Shown in pieces: positions 54,245 through 62,314 of a stretch of 62,314 bases of DNA. The stretch covers positions 1 to 62,314 of the forward strand of contig CAMLKG010000028.1 of assembly GCA_946480695.1 (NCBI GenBank), given 5' to 3'. Every line of letters begins with the position of its first letter. Position 1 is the stretch's first letter. The stretch comes from an uncultured Cellvibrio sp. (lineage in GTDB: Bacteria > Pseudomonadota > Gammaproteobacteria > Pseudomonadales > Cellvibrionaceae). Position numbers and translations under genes: made by a program. Under the pieces are notes generated by a model, which had not been told where the DNA came from, did not search any database, and saw only the letters and a program-made list of their open reading frames with translations.

Positions 54245-55054
54245 ATGGCCTTACCTTTTGTGATTGAGCCCACGCAATTGGCGGCGTTATTGGCGCAACC
54301 GGTTCACAGTAAATTACTGGTTATTGACATGTGCGCCGAACAAACCTATTTACAAGGGCATATAGACGGTGCCATTCATGTGCCGCCGCAAAAGATCCTT
54401 GCGGCAGAGCCGCCAGTGCCCGGCAAAATTGCGCCCATTGAAAAATTAAACCGCGTGTTCTCATTTTTGGGTTTAACACCGGAAACCCATGTGATTGTTT
54501 ACGATGATGAAGGTGGCGGCTGGGCAGGCCGGATGATTTGGACATTGGACGCAATAGGGCATAAACATTATTCTTATTTGAATGGCGGGCTGCACGCATG
54601 GATTGCATCCGGCCAATCACTGACACGCGATATTCCCGTGCTTACCCCCACGCAGGCCAATGTAAAAATTGATCCCAAGGTTGTTATAGAAATTCCCGAT
54701 ATTATTGGCGAAATGGATCGCGCGGATTTTGTGGTATGGGATGCACGCAGCCCGCAAGAATTTTCCGGCGAGCGCATTACCGCGCAAAAGAATGGCCATA
54801 TACCCGGCGCAATTAATTGCGAATGGACTGACTTAATGGATCGCAATAATGCATTGCGAATTCGCAGCGATGCGCGTGAACATTTGGCAAGCCTGGGGTT
54901 AACAGCGGATAAACGCATCATTACACACTGCCAAAGCCACCATCGCTCCGGCTTTACCTATTTGGTTGGCAAGGCAGTGGGTTTAAATATTCGCGGGTAC
55001 CATGGATCATGGGCGGAATGGGGGAATCATCCCACGACACCAGTTGATATTTAG
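54245..55054 (+). CDS. Two-domain rhodanese-type sulfurtransferase
   Basis: A 269-residue protein with tandem rhodanese domains. The N-terminal one lacks a catalytic Cys, and the C-terminal one has C229 in the active loop HCQSHHRSG. The loop differs from both thiosulfate sulfurtransferase (CRKGVT) and 3-mercaptopyruvate sulfurtransferase (CGSGVT) signatures, so the donor is unclear. Its ATG is 36 bases after rsgA with a GGAG ribosome site, and a terminator follows, so it may share the rsgA transcript. Confidence 0.85.
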   Translation: MALPFVIEPTQLAALLAQPVHSKLLVIDMCAEQTYLQGHIDGAIHVPPQKILAAEPPVPGKIAPIEKLNRVFSFLGLTPETHVIVYDDEGGGWAGRMIWTLDAIGHKHYSYLNGGLHAWIASGQSLTRDIPVLTPTQANVKIDPKVVIEIPDIIGEMDRADFVVWDARSPQEFSGERITAQKNGHIPGAINCEWTDLMDRNNALRIRSDAREHLASLGLTADKRIITHCQSHHRSGFTYLVGKAVGLNIRGYHGSWAEWGNHPTTPVDI

Positions 55055-55067
55055 AAAACCCCGCGCA

Positions 55068-55098
55068 AAAATAAGCCCGCAGGTTGCGGGCTTATTTT
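55068..55098. terminator. Bidirectional terminator between the sulfurtransferase and pyruvyltransferase genes
   Basis: AAATAAGCCCGCA / GGT / TGCGGGCTTATTT, with flanking A and T runs, sits between convergent genes. It can end transcription from both sides. Confidence 0.88.
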
Positions 55099-55133
55099 CC
55101 TGGAAAAAAGATCGGGGAAGATGCGCAGACCAA

Positions 55134-56057
55134 TCAGGCGGCAGCCCTTTTTCCATAACGAGCGACGAGCAGATGTAATTTATCTTCCATAGCGCGCGTT
55201 GCCGATTCGATGGCGGTATCGCTACTTAACCTGGTGGGTGCCCGCGAGATTTCCTTGAGCCGTTGCGCCGCTTTACCCGAAAGATAGCGATTTACCAACC
55301 CCGCGAACGGCGATTTATAAATTGCATACACAAATAAATGCAGCAATTTTTTGTGGCGGATTTTGGTTCTGACTTCATTGATTGTGGAAGGCGGTATGTA
55401 ATGGGTTTCCAGCTTGATATCCAATGCTTCCGCCCAGTCAAACCATTTATCGCGATGCTTGGACTCGTGGGGTGCCACCGCAATCCAGGGCACTCGCAAC
55501 GCGTCGCCGACAATAGCGCCGTGCATCGCCTCGGTTACCAAAAACCGGCATTGGCGAATTTCGTCCAGTACTTGTTCCACTGTGCCGCGCGGGTCAATTA
55601 ACTTTATTCCCGCACTGGCGCACACCTGTTTCCAATTGCCCCGCTCCATACTTTCCCAATGGGGCATATAACCTATCGGGCCAGATGGGTTTGGCCCGGA
55701 ACAATCAACCAGGGTGCGCAAAAGGATCGCTGAATCCCCCAGCGCCAATTGTTTATCCAAACCAAAAGTGCTGGCAGTGCGTGGTCCGCGCACAAAAAAT
55801 ACATCCCAGGTACCGTCATGCAGATCAGGTTTTTCGTGGTAACCGGCAACGAATCCGGAACCAAAAACAATCTTTTTTTGATGCGGTTTGTAGTCAAGGT
55901 GATCGGGGCGTTTTTTGCCGATAATTGAACCTATACCGACAAAAATAATATCTTCATTATCGTCAAAAAAATTCTTCAATAATTTCGGCCACATCCACGC
56001 ATTCAAATCATCGCCAAAATTGGCGTGACGGGGGTCGCGAAAGTAGGTTAATTTCAT
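55134..56057 (-). CDS. Polysaccharide pyruvyl transferase family protein (GumL-like)
   Basis: A 307-residue protein of the polysaccharide pyruvyl transferase family. These enzymes move pyruvate from phosphoenolpyruvate to sugars of exopolysaccharides as a ketal, or, in CsaB-like members, to cell-wall polymers. Family segments: NFGDDLNAWMWP, VGIGSIIGK, VFGSGFVAGY, FFVRGPRTAS, LGDSAILL and VTEAMHGAIVGDALRVPW. The order of these matches GumL of the xanthan pathway. The gene lies next to a GumK-like glycosyltransferase, as gumK and gumL do in Xanthomonas. Confidence 0.85.
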   Translation of the reverse strand: MKLTYFRDPRHANFGDDLNAWMWPKLLKNFFDDNEDIIFVGIGSIIGKKRPDHLDYKPHQKKIVFGSGFVAGYHEKPDLHDGTWDVFFVRGPRTASTFGLDKQLALGDSAILLRTLVDCSGPNPSGPIGYMPHWESMERGNWKQVCASAGIKLIDPRGTVEQVLDEIRQCRFLVTEAMHGAIVGDALRVPWIAVAPHESKHRDKWFDWAEALDIKLETHYIPPSTINEVRTKIRHKKLLHLFVYAIYKSPFAGLVNRYLSGKAAQRLKEISRAPTRLSSDTAIESATRAMEDKLHLLVARYGKRAAA

Positions 56058-56118
56058 AACTGCGTCCTACCTGAAAAAAGATAAAGAAATCGAAGTATTT
56101 GCAAATGCTTTGCAAATT

Positions 56119-57249
56119 TTACGCGTGGCGTTTTTGCAATTGCCCGTACGAACCAAGGCCCTTTTGTGACTGGGTTAACATGTCTTCAAACATTTCCGCC
56201 CAGGATAAAACCCGCGCCTTGTTAATTGTGCTGCGGTCAAAGTGAATGGCCTTTTCAAACGCACTGCGGATACTTGCCGGTTTATCGGCGGATTCATAAG
56301 CCAGTACATGCGGGCGCCCTGCTGCTGCAAAGGCGGGGGCCACTATCGGCAACTGGCAGTATGTGTACTGGATCATTTTAAGGCTGGATTGCGCCAGGTA
56401 TTCGCAATTGGGGGCTTGCCTATAGGGTGCCAGGCCTATATCTGCATGTTGTATATAAGGCGTTAACTCACCGATGGGCTTCTCGCCATGTTCAATCACA
56501 TTTGGCAAGGGTTGTTCTAACCTGGCATTGCGACCGAACAGATGGAACGCCCAATCAGGAAACGCGTTCGCCATGATCGTAATGGCGGGGGCATCAAAAA
56601 GCATATCCCCAACACTTACTGCATTTTTGGGCTTGGTATAGGGCGATGGATATTCGCGGTCGAAATCCTCTTTATGCATGCCCTGCGGGCTATACCATAC
56701 CGGTTTATTCGCCGGGAAATCCTTAAGCATGATCATCGCCGGCACACGGATCAAACTGAAATAATCCAGCGCGGCTTTTTCGGCGTTGATGATTGCGGGA
56801 TGCGCCCCAACGGTCACCAACCTATCGGAAACCTCGTAAATGATAGTCGCTTGCTTGCAGGCATTGGCAAGTTGCGGGATTAACGCCAGGCCAGGCCCGC
56901 TCTCAACTACAATAAAATCCGCGTCCGCAATCCGGGCGAGCGCAGACTCAGGAAAAAAACGCGGGTAAAGCGCAAACAATGGCAACAATAAATTATTCAA
57001 CCCGGGTTTATTCAGGCACGGATGAAACGGCGGAACCCAATTCATACCCAGGAACCTATCACCCAGGAACACCCATTCGTTGTAAGGTTTGAGCGGGCGC
57101 TGCTTGGCTTTTAGCAATGACAATTGACTTTGGCCTACGGTAATAAAATAAACATCATCACCACGTGCGCGCAGGTAATCACTCCAAAAATGAAACCCAA
57201 CCTTGCGCGGTGCCAGCGCGCCATGCCCGGCAATCATTACAAACTTCAT
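56119..57249 (-). CDS. GumK-like (GT70) glycosyltransferase
   Basis: The start at 57249 gives MKFVMIAGHGALAPRKVGFHFW, a natural Rossmann opening; a longer frame to 57369 adds 40 residues without support. The 376-residue protein follows GumK, the xanthan glucuronosyltransferase, segment by segment: HFWSDYLRARG, VVESGPGLALI, D142 in YEVSDRL at the place of the GumK catalytic base D157, VGDMLFD, IQHADIGLAPY and SSLKMIQYTYCQLPIVAP. Donor sugar is unproven but glucuronate is the best guess. It has no signal peptide and would act at the inner face of the membrane. Confidence 0.85.
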   Translation of the reverse strand: MKFVMIAGHGALAPRKVGFHFWSDYLRARGDDVYFITVGQSQLSLLKAKQRPLKPYNEWVFLGDRFLGMNWVPPFHPCLNKPGLNNLLLPLFALYPRFFPESALARIADADFIVVESGPGLALIPQLANACKQATIIYEVSDRLVTVGAHPAIINAEKAALDYFSLIRVPAMIMLKDFPANKPVWYSPQGMHKEDFDREYPSPYTKPKNAVSVGDMLFDAPAITIMANAFPDWAFHLFGRNARLEQPLPNVIEHGEKPIGELTPYIQHADIGLAPYRQAPNCEYLAQSSLKMIQYTYCQLPIVAPAFAAAGRPHVLAYESADKPASIRSAFEKAIHFDRSTINKARVLSWAEMFEDMLTQSQKGLGSYGQLQKRHA

Positions 57250-57375
57250 ACGAATTAATTCCCTATCAGGATTTATGCAGCGAGGCTTTGCATACGGCTG
57301 CTGAATTCTTACTGATGCAATTTTGTACAGCAAAAAATACCTGATTCGTTTAAGCAGTATCCGTACCAATACTGG

Positions 57376-58653
57376 CTAATGATTACGGAGCGGAAATAAA
57401 ATGCGAACCAGTAGCCCCCCCAGGGTTGCCGATGTATCCAGATGTAACTGCGCACAATGCCATTGCGCTATACGCTCAACCATCGCCAGCCCCAACCCAT
57501 AACCACGTGCGGCAGTTGCGGTTTCCGCACGATAGAAAGGTTTTAACACTTTATCCCGCTCGGCTACCGGAATTCCAGGGCCGTTATCTTCAACACAGAA
57601 TTGCACATGGCCATTGATTTGATTGACGCTTAAATTTACTTCACCGGCGCCATACCTCAGTGCATTTTCCACCAGGTTGTGCACCAACATTGCCAAATAT
57701 TCCGGCTCCGCAATGATAGTGGTTGATTGGCATGACGGATCTATTAATAACCCCACACGATGGTGATAAAAATCCTTGTGCAATTGTTCAAGGAAAGCGG
57801 CGATATTTATTCTTGAGGGATTAAATTTTATATTGGCCTGATCAAAACGCGCATAATTTAGCAAGGCTTCCACTAATGCTTCCATAGCGAGCAAATCGCG
57901 ATTCAAATGCGCAAGCTGCTGTTGTTGCAAGGCGGGCAAATCCGTTTCACCCAATACATCCAAACCAAACCGCAATCGCGCCAGCGGGGTACGCAAATCG
58001 TGGGAAAGGCCGCGCGATAATAATTTATTATCTGCAATCAACTGTTCAATACGTTGCGCCATACGATTAAATTCCTGCTCTATGGTGTAGATGTAGGAAT
58101 TCTTATCTGTTGCGATGCGCGCATCTAAATTTCCTACGCCAAATTGGTGAGCCGCGCTCCGCAATAGGGATAAACGACGCAATAGGGGGTAAAGCCACAC
58201 TAACACCACCAAAATAACACCGGCATAAAATAAAAACGTCAGTAGCCAATTTATCCAACCAGCGGACTCTTGCCTCAGTTCGTCCGGCAGCATCAGTGAT
58301 AACACCTGGTCCTGGCTGGACAGGTAATAATTCATACTCAATTGGTCACCGGATTCAAGCAGCAAGGCTTCACCCAACTCAAATTTTTGCTTTAAATTTT
58401 CAGGCAATGGAAATTCGGAATAAGGAATCACTTGCGGGTGCAAATTGGAAAATGCAAACCAATCATCCCACTCCACTTGCACACCCTGTTGGTCAATTAA
58501 AATAGCGAGGTCGCGCCCAACATTTTTATACGCATTGAGTGAAGGATCTTCCAAACCAGCGTTTTGCTGGCTGTACCACTGGTCTATCCCCCACCCTAAG
58601 CCAATGACAGCCGCAACAACAACGAATAACAACGATAAGGCCAGGCGTTTCAC
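57376..58653 (-). CDS. Sensor histidine kinase, RstB-like
   Basis: A 425-residue kinase with two membrane segments (about 6-22 and 134-156), a periplasmic domain of ~110 residues, a HAMP linker, the H-box with H218 (LSHDLRTPLARLRFGLD) and an HATPase domain (ENALRYG, DNGPGIP, GYGLGLAMVERI). The size and layout resemble RstB. It starts three bases after its response regulator gene, so the pair is co-transcribed. The periplasmic ligand is unknown. Confidence 0.9.
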   Translation of the reverse strand: MKRLALSLLFVVVAAVIGLGWGIDQWYSQQNAGLEDPSLNAYKNVGRDLAILIDQQGVQVEWDDWFAFSNLHPQVIPYSEFPLPENLKQKFELGEALLLESGDQLSMNYYLSSQDQVLSLMLPDELRQESAGWINWLLTFLFYAGVILVVLVWLYPLLRRLSLLRSAAHQFGVGNLDARIATDKNSYIYTIEQEFNRMAQRIEQLIADNKLLSRGLSHDLRTPLARLRFGLDVLGETDLPALQQQQLAHLNRDLLAMEALVEALLNYARFDQANIKFNPSRINIAAFLEQLHKDFYHHRVGLLIDPSCQSTTIIAEPEYLAMLVHNLVENALRYGAGEVNLSVNQINGHVQFCVEDNGPGIPVAERDKVLKPFYRAETATAARGYGLGLAMVERIAQWHCAQLHLDTSATLGGLLVRILFPLRNH

Positions 58654-58656
58654 AGC

Positions 58657-59388
58657 TTAGTCCCAGGCTTCCGGAGAAAACAAATATCCCCGCGCCCATA
58701 TTGTTTTAATGCGATAGGGTTGGTCTGCATTATCCGATAACTTTTTACGCAACCGCGAAATGCGGATATCAATGGAGCGATCAAAACCATCGTATTCAAA
58801 ACCGCGCAATTCACTGACAAGTTGGTCGCGGCTGATAACTTGCCCGGCGCTGCTGGCCAACAACCACAACACATCAAATTCGTTCGCCGTGAGCGGCACA
58901 GGTTGGTCGCGATAAAAAACGGCTTTAGCGTCGCGAATAATTTTTAATTTCCCGAAATGCAACTGACCATCCAATTGCTCAATGGGCTCACGGCGCAATA
59001 GCGCCTTGATACGCGCCAGCAAAATGCGTGGCCGCACGGGTTTATTCAAATAGTCACTGGCGCCCAGTTCCAACCCCTGCACTTCATCGGTTTCATCGTT
59101 AAGTGCAGTTAACATCAGAATTGGACCACTATAAAATTGGCGTAATTCACGGCAGATATCAAAACCGTTCTTACCGGGCAACATCACATCCAGGATAACG
59201 GCATCCGGTTTTTGTTGTTGCACAACGGCAATTACCTCATCGCCGCGGGCCAGATGCTGCAAATGGAACCCGTAGCCACGCAAATATTGTTGGATCCATT
59301 CAGCCAGCGATGCATCATCTTCCACCAATAGAATATTGGTGGCCGGGGATTGGTCCAGTGTTGTTTCTGATGGTTGAAGGGAATTCAT
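58657..59388 (-). CDS. OmpR-family response regulator, RstA-like
   Basis: The ATG at 59388 gives a 243-residue protein; a TTG further upstream overlaps the previous gene. The receiver domain has acidic pocket EDD (23-25), phospho-acceptor D67 in VILDVMLPG and the lysine in LNKPVRP. The C-terminal winged helix (VPLTANEFDVLWLLASSAG, DRSIDIRISRLRKKL) binds DNA. Direct 8-base repeats spaced by multiples of 10 upstream of the operon are probably its site. Confidence 0.92.
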   Translation of the reverse strand: MNSLQPSETTLDQSPATNILLVEDDASLAEWIQQYLRGYGFHLQHLARGDEVIAVVQQQKPDAVILDVMLPGKNGFDICRELRQFYSGPILMLTALNDETDEVQGLELGASDYLNKPVRPRILLARIKALLRREPIEQLDGQLHFGKLKIIRDAKAVFYRDQPVPLTANEFDVLWLLASSAGQVISRDQLVSELRGFEYDGFDRSIDIRISRLRKKLSDNADQPYRIKTIWARGYLFSPEAWD

Positions 59389-59414
59389 GAATACTTTTCT
59401 CGGAGTCCAGGAAT

Positions 59415-59834
59415 TTAAAATAATCGCCAATGGGTTTTGCGCCGGGTATTTGCCTTATAAACCCAGGCCACCTCCAATATCGCCTCAGCAATAACATGCT
59501 GGTCGTCATTTTTTAATTGCATTACACCTGACCGGTCAGCCGCAAACTCAATCTCCAGGGTTGCCTCTGATTGTTGCTGCCAGCAATGCAATGGTTCGGC
59601 TTGCCCTTGTTGGTATACACAATAATTGCCCAGCGCAGAACTGCTCCAGGAAATTTGCACACGTTGGTAGCACATTTGCCCCTGGTGGAGAGCAACACAG
59701 CGTGCCGGTGTCAGCAACAGGCTGGCGGAAATAGCGTCAGCCTGCATTTTTGTTGGCGAATCATTTGCGCATAGGGGTATGGCTGCTGTAAGCAGTAGTA
59801 CGATTATCAGTGCTCCTTGAGTTAACCTATGCAT
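59415..59834 (-). CDS. Secreted DUF3019 protein
   Basis: A 139-residue protein with a signal peptide (MHRLTQGALIIVLLLTAAIPLCAN) and four later cysteines (ARCVAL, QMCYQR, NYCVYQ, LHCWQQ) that could form two disulfides. The layout fits DUF3019 proteins found between MipA/OmpV and RstA-type genes in marine gammaproteobacteria. Function is unknown; a periplasmic sensor-partner role is possible from the context. It lies 11 bases after mipA and just before the response regulator gene. Confidence 0.75.
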   Translation of the reverse strand: MHRLTQGALIIVLLLTAAIPLCANDSPTKMQADAISASLLLTPARCVALHQGQMCYQRVQISWSSSALGNYCVYQQGQAEPLHCWQQQSEATLEIEFAADRSGVMQLKNDDQHVIAEAILEVAWVYKANTRRKTHWRLF

Positions 59835-59845
59835 TTCAATCGCCG

Positions 59846-60694
59846 TTAAAAAACGTAGCTGATGGAGGTCGCAATAACATCGCCATGATTATCCAGAATT
59901 AACGGGCTCCTTGTTACTGATGAATCCATTTGCACCCGGCGTAAAAAACTGCGAAACACCCATTTTTCACTGATGGGGTATGTCGCTCCGAGTTCTACAA
60001 TGTAAGCCATCGAAGACGGAGCCTCATAACGCGGAAATCGTTCCGATGCCTCAGATTCCTCTATCGAAAAATAATAGTCGTTAACCCCTCGTGAACGATA
60101 GGTAGCGCCAATAATGCCGTGGGTGGTCCAATTGCGATGCTGCCAATGACGCGCCAGCTTTACTGAATACAATTCCCCGTAATGAGTGCCGCTAATATCA
60201 GTCAACGCATGGGCTTGTATAATGTAATTGCCAAAGTAGGTGGTTACCCTCGCACCAGACATAAAATCGTAACGACGTTTTTTGAGCCCGCGATAATCAT
60301 CGCTAACGTCTTCGCTCATTTCATCGTGTTGCGCGAGGCCGACCCAATCTATTGCCCAATTTTCACCGTTAAAGGCATTGCATCCTAACGTGAATTGTTC
60401 AAGGCTTTGCGAAAAAACCTCTGCGAATAAACAATGGTACTGGTAGCGTGCATTGATATCGATAAAACCTTTAATATGCACTTCATCTTTTCGATTTCCT
60501 TCCGGCCAGCCAACAACGGGGCTGGTGTAGGTCTCCATGCCCAAGCCAATTTCGAAATAACCGCCATTGCGATTATCCGGCGCAGAAGCCCCTTTACGCA
60601 CCTCGCTGGATAAGTCGCCGGCGCGCACAGGCAATACCGTAATGGACAATAAACAGCCCCAAAAAAAGCCTACATGAAAATATTTATTCGACAT
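59846..60694 (-). CDS. MipA/OmpV family outer-membrane protein
   Basis: A 282-residue protein with a signal peptide (cleaved near LPVRAGDL) and a beta-barrel ending in an aromatic residue (VIATSISYVF). The GYFEIGLGMETY start, LARHWQHRNWTTHGIIGATYRSRGVND and MAYIVELGATYPISEKWVFRS segments match MipA/OmpV proteins. Some members bind peptidoglycan enzymes and others act as small-molecule pores. It is the first gene of the operon mipA-DUF3019-rstA-rstB-like, so it may be the main regulated product. Confidence 0.85.
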   Translation of the reverse strand: MSNKYFHVGFFWGCLLSITVLPVRAGDLSSEVRKGASAPDNRNGGYFEIGLGMETYTSPVVGWPEGNRKDEVHIKGFIDINARYQYHCLFAEVFSQSLEQFTLGCNAFNGENWAIDWVGLAQHDEMSEDVSDDYRGLKKRRYDFMSGARVTTYFGNYIIQAHALTDISGTHYGELYSVKLARHWQHRNWTTHGIIGATYRSRGVNDYYFSIEESEASERFPRYEAPSSMAYIVELGATYPISEKWVFRSFLRRVQMDSSVTRSPLILDNHGDVIATSISYVF

Positions 60695-61128
60695 ACAAAG
60701 TACAACCCGCTCTTAAAAGTCGGAGGGCATCAAGCCGATTGAAGGCGCCAGGAAATCCAGGCCGAAAGGCTAAAAGCCTAATAGTGCGTTAAAAATTGAC
60801 TGTAACAGAGCAAATGTGTCTGTATCAGTCTGTAACAACTATTGCGATGCAAGCCAAAACGCAATGGGAAACGTGTCAGTAATTACGCAAATCCCGCTGA
60901 ACCGAAATGGAAATATTACCGGCCTTGGTTTCATTTGGGTTAACGTCAAGGAGTTCGTTTCGATAACCGGGGCGATGGTGAGGTGAAAGCGGCAGCGCAT
61001 GGTATCAACACCTGCGGGTATTTGCAGTTTTTTGCGACAACGAACCGGGAATTTTTAGGCTGGCATCCTTTACCCTATGGGCCTACAATTCCCAACCTTG
61101 TAATTGATGGGCCACGACCCCTTTACCT
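60695..61128. other. Divergent intergenic region between mipA-like and DnaT-like genes
   Basis: These 434 bases contain the regulatory repeats and promoter of the two-component operon in the first third. The rest shows no ORF, RNA or repeat that I can support. The promoter of the plus-strand DnaT-like gene must lie here but was not identified. Confidence 0.55.
60778..60837 (-). promoter_or_regulatory. Promoter with phased response-regulator repeats for the mipA-rstAB-like operon
   Basis: CTGTAACA at 60800 and 60830 and CTGTATCA at 60820 (plus-strand text) are direct repeats at multiples of 10 bases, the spacing used by OmpR-family dimers. On the minus strand the downstream repeat supplies a GTTACA -35 (60806-60801), followed after 17 bases by TATTAG (60783-60778) as -10. 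This looks like a class of promoter activated by a bound regulator. Confidence 0.6.
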
Positions 61129-62313
61129 ATGAATTCGTCGTTAATTCCCGAGCGTCCATTGCTGATTTCCCCCTCTCTCGCCGCCACTATCGGGCTGGAA
61201 GAGGCCTGTATGCTGGGGATTTTGACGGATATGGCTAATTTCCTGCCCCTTGTATCTGCCAACGGCAGCCAGTGGCTGGAGATAGATGAGCAGTGGACCG
61301 CGCGAATGATGCCGTTCTGGACCGAGTACGATATCCAGCGCATTAGCCGTAGCCTGCATGAGAAAGGGGTAATCCAGTTGGTTTCCGCGCCTTTTTCAGA
61401 AAGCCGCTACCTGACGTTATCCTTTGATGTCACCAATACCCAGGCAACCGTGGCAGCGGTCGCTCATCCACCCCTGGCCCCGCAGATTGCCCCGGGCGCA
61501 AACCTTATCCCGCCCCATTGGCAACCGGACCAGGAATTATTGCGGCAAATCGCCCAATACAATATTCCCCGGGAATTTGTGTGGCAGCAGTTACCTGAAT
61601 TTGTCACTTACTGGCGGGAACGCGGTGAGACCAGCCATAGCTGGGGGGCGAAATTTTTAAAGGATGTTTTACATAAATGGCGCAACCACGAAACCCAACA
61701 TGCGCGCCAGCAACGCGAGGATAATGACCGGCAAATACGCGAGCGCGACGCCGAATTTTTAAAACGCGACCAGGAAATTGCCATGCACAGCCAATGGCGC
61801 CCCAGCCGCGATGCGCTGGAGGTATTGGTTAAGCACGCCGGCATCAGCCTCGCGTTTGTGGAAGATTCCATTCCCGAGTTTGTCGTTTACTGGCAGGAGC
61901 GCGGTGAAGTGGGGCGCACTTGGAACAGCAAGTTTATCCAACATGTAAAACGCCAATGGTTGCGCTACAACTCGGCATTGGAACACGATACAGAACCCAA
62001 GCGCATCCCGGAAAGCTGGCAACCCAGCAAGGATGTTTACGACGTTTTGAAATTAGCCAATATTGATTTGAAGTTTGCGCAACAACAAGTCGCCGAGTTT
62101 TTACTTTTCTGGCGCGACAGCAACCAGGTTTACGCCAGTTGGAACACCAAATTTTTACAACATGTGAAATACCACTGGGCTAAACAACACGCATTAACCA
62201 CCGTCAATTCGCAGCAGGTTAACCATGCAGGACAGCAACTCCCTCATCCATCAGGTCGCACAAGAGATAGCAGCCTCGCAGAACAGCTCAACGACCGCAG
62301 CTGGGCAAGCTGA
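61129..62313 (+). CDS. DnaT-like protein with three DnaT-type repeats
   Basis: A 394-residue cytoplasmic protein. The N-terminal ~100 residues are a small unnamed domain (ISPSLAATIGLEEACMLGIL). Three repeats of about 57 residues follow at 128-186, 222-280 and 295-351, each with a WQP- or WRP-type start, an EF-x-x-YW or FW centre and a KFL/I-x-x-V end. This is the DnaT C-terminal type that binds single-stranded DNA in the primosome. E. coli DnaT has one such domain. The first and second repeats are joined by a highly charged linker. It overlaps the next gene by 89 bases. A role in replication restart or primosome loading is inferred. Confidence 0.78.
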   Translation: MNSSLIPERPLLISPSLAATIGLEEACMLGILTDMANFLPLVSANGSQWLEIDEQWTARMMPFWTEYDIQRISRSLHEKGVIQLVSAPFSESRYLTLSFDVTNTQATVAAVAHPPLAPQIAPGANLIPPHWQPDQELLRQIAQYNIPREFVWQQLPEFVTYWRERGETSHSWGAKFLKDVLHKWRNHETQHARQQREDNDRQIRERDAEFLKRDQEIAMHSQWRPSRDALEVLVKHAGISLAFVEDSIPEFVVYWQERGEVGRTWNSKFIQHVKRQWLRYNSALEHDTEPKRIPESWQPSKDVYDVLKLANIDLKFAQQQVAEFLLFWRDSNQVYASWNTKFLQHVKYHWAKQHALTTVNSQQVNHAGQQLPHPSGRTRDSSLAEQLNDRSWAS

Positions 62314-62314
62314 C
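62225..62314 (+). CDS. Start of a downstream gene, possibly a DnaC-like helicase loader (truncated by window end)
   Basis: An ATG at 62225, in another frame and inside the 3' end of the DnaT-like gene, opens a frame that runs to the window end (MQDSNSLIHQVAQEIAASQN...). Only 30 codons are visible. Overlapping dnaT-dnaC pairs occur in related bacteria, so a DnaC-like ATPase is expected, but no ATPase motif is in view. Confidence 0.4.
   Translation, partial: MQDSNSLIHQVAQEIAASQNSSTTAAGQAD

Overview
The window looks like chromosome from a plant-polysaccharide-degrading gammaproteobacterium, most likely Cellvibrio or a close relative (Cellvibrionaceae). The reasons are the conserved gammaproteobacterial block tsaE-amiB-mutL-miaA-hfq-hflX-hflK-hflC-purA, xylan-degradation genes (GH115, GH43, a CE2-type esterase), a very large TonB-dependent receptor beside flavin-dependent halogenase homologues, and a MutL that keeps the endonuclease motif found in species without MutH. 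The genus is inferred from gene content; no 16S or other marker gene is present.

Layout. 1-4.2 kb: a glucuronoxylan operon (3' end of a GH115 alpha-glucuronidase, D-mannonate dehydratase, GH43 lipoprotein) ending at a strong terminator, then a stand-alone secreted ExoP-type galactose-binding-like domain. 4.3-13.1 kb (minus strand): a 1179-residue TonB-dependent receptor, an intrinsic terminator, then three halogenase-family flavoproteins (the middle one degenerate) and a DUF6445 protein with a 2OG-Fe(II) oxygenase-like residue pattern. 13.4-28.4 kb (minus): the housekeeping block purA, hisZ, hflC/hflK, hflX, hfq, miaA, mutL, amiB, tsaE and nnrD, with a GGDEF-EAL gene inserted between amiB and tsaE. 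28.6-34.5 kb: DUF1631 and PilZ proteins, a SIMPL-domain protein, queG and gnd. 34.6-35.9 kb: a Phd/YefM-ParE toxin-antitoxin pair with a palindromic operator, then a GNAT acetyltransferase. 36.1-41.5 kb: a beta-propeller sensor diguanylate cyclase, an M14-type metallopeptidase and an alpha/beta hydrolase.

41.7-46.2 kb: a GMC flavoprotein dehydrogenase with its Gluconate_2-dh3 partner, a secreted TIM-barrel protein and a secreted CE2 esterase; together they suggest periplasmic oxidation of sugars or glycosides. 46.4-50.7 kb (minus): a molybdenum-hydroxylase operon (XdhC, MocA-like cytidylyltransferase, 2Fe-2S subunit, Mo-binding subunit). 50.8-52.5 kb: a small accessory island with a BrnT toxin, a shortened BrnA-like antitoxin, a tiny lysine-rich ORF, a membrane protein of unknown function and a 16/17-bp direct repeat. 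52.5-55.1 kb: orn, rsgA and a two-domain sulfurtransferase. 55.1-57.2 kb: GumL-like pyruvyltransferase and GumK-like glycosyltransferase homologues. 57.4-60.7 kb: an RstB/RstA-type two-component system with DUF3019 and MipA/OmpV genes, behind helically phased repeats that look like a response-regulator site. 61.1 kb to the end: a protein with three DnaT-type repeats overlapping the start of another gene.

Two themes stand out. One is carbohydrate capture and oxidation at the cell envelope. The other is c-di-GMP signalling: an EAL phosphodiesterase, a PilZ effector and a sensor cyclase lie within 15 kb. The TonB receptor-halogenase-DUF6445 cluster is the strongest candidate for an incompletely described system.
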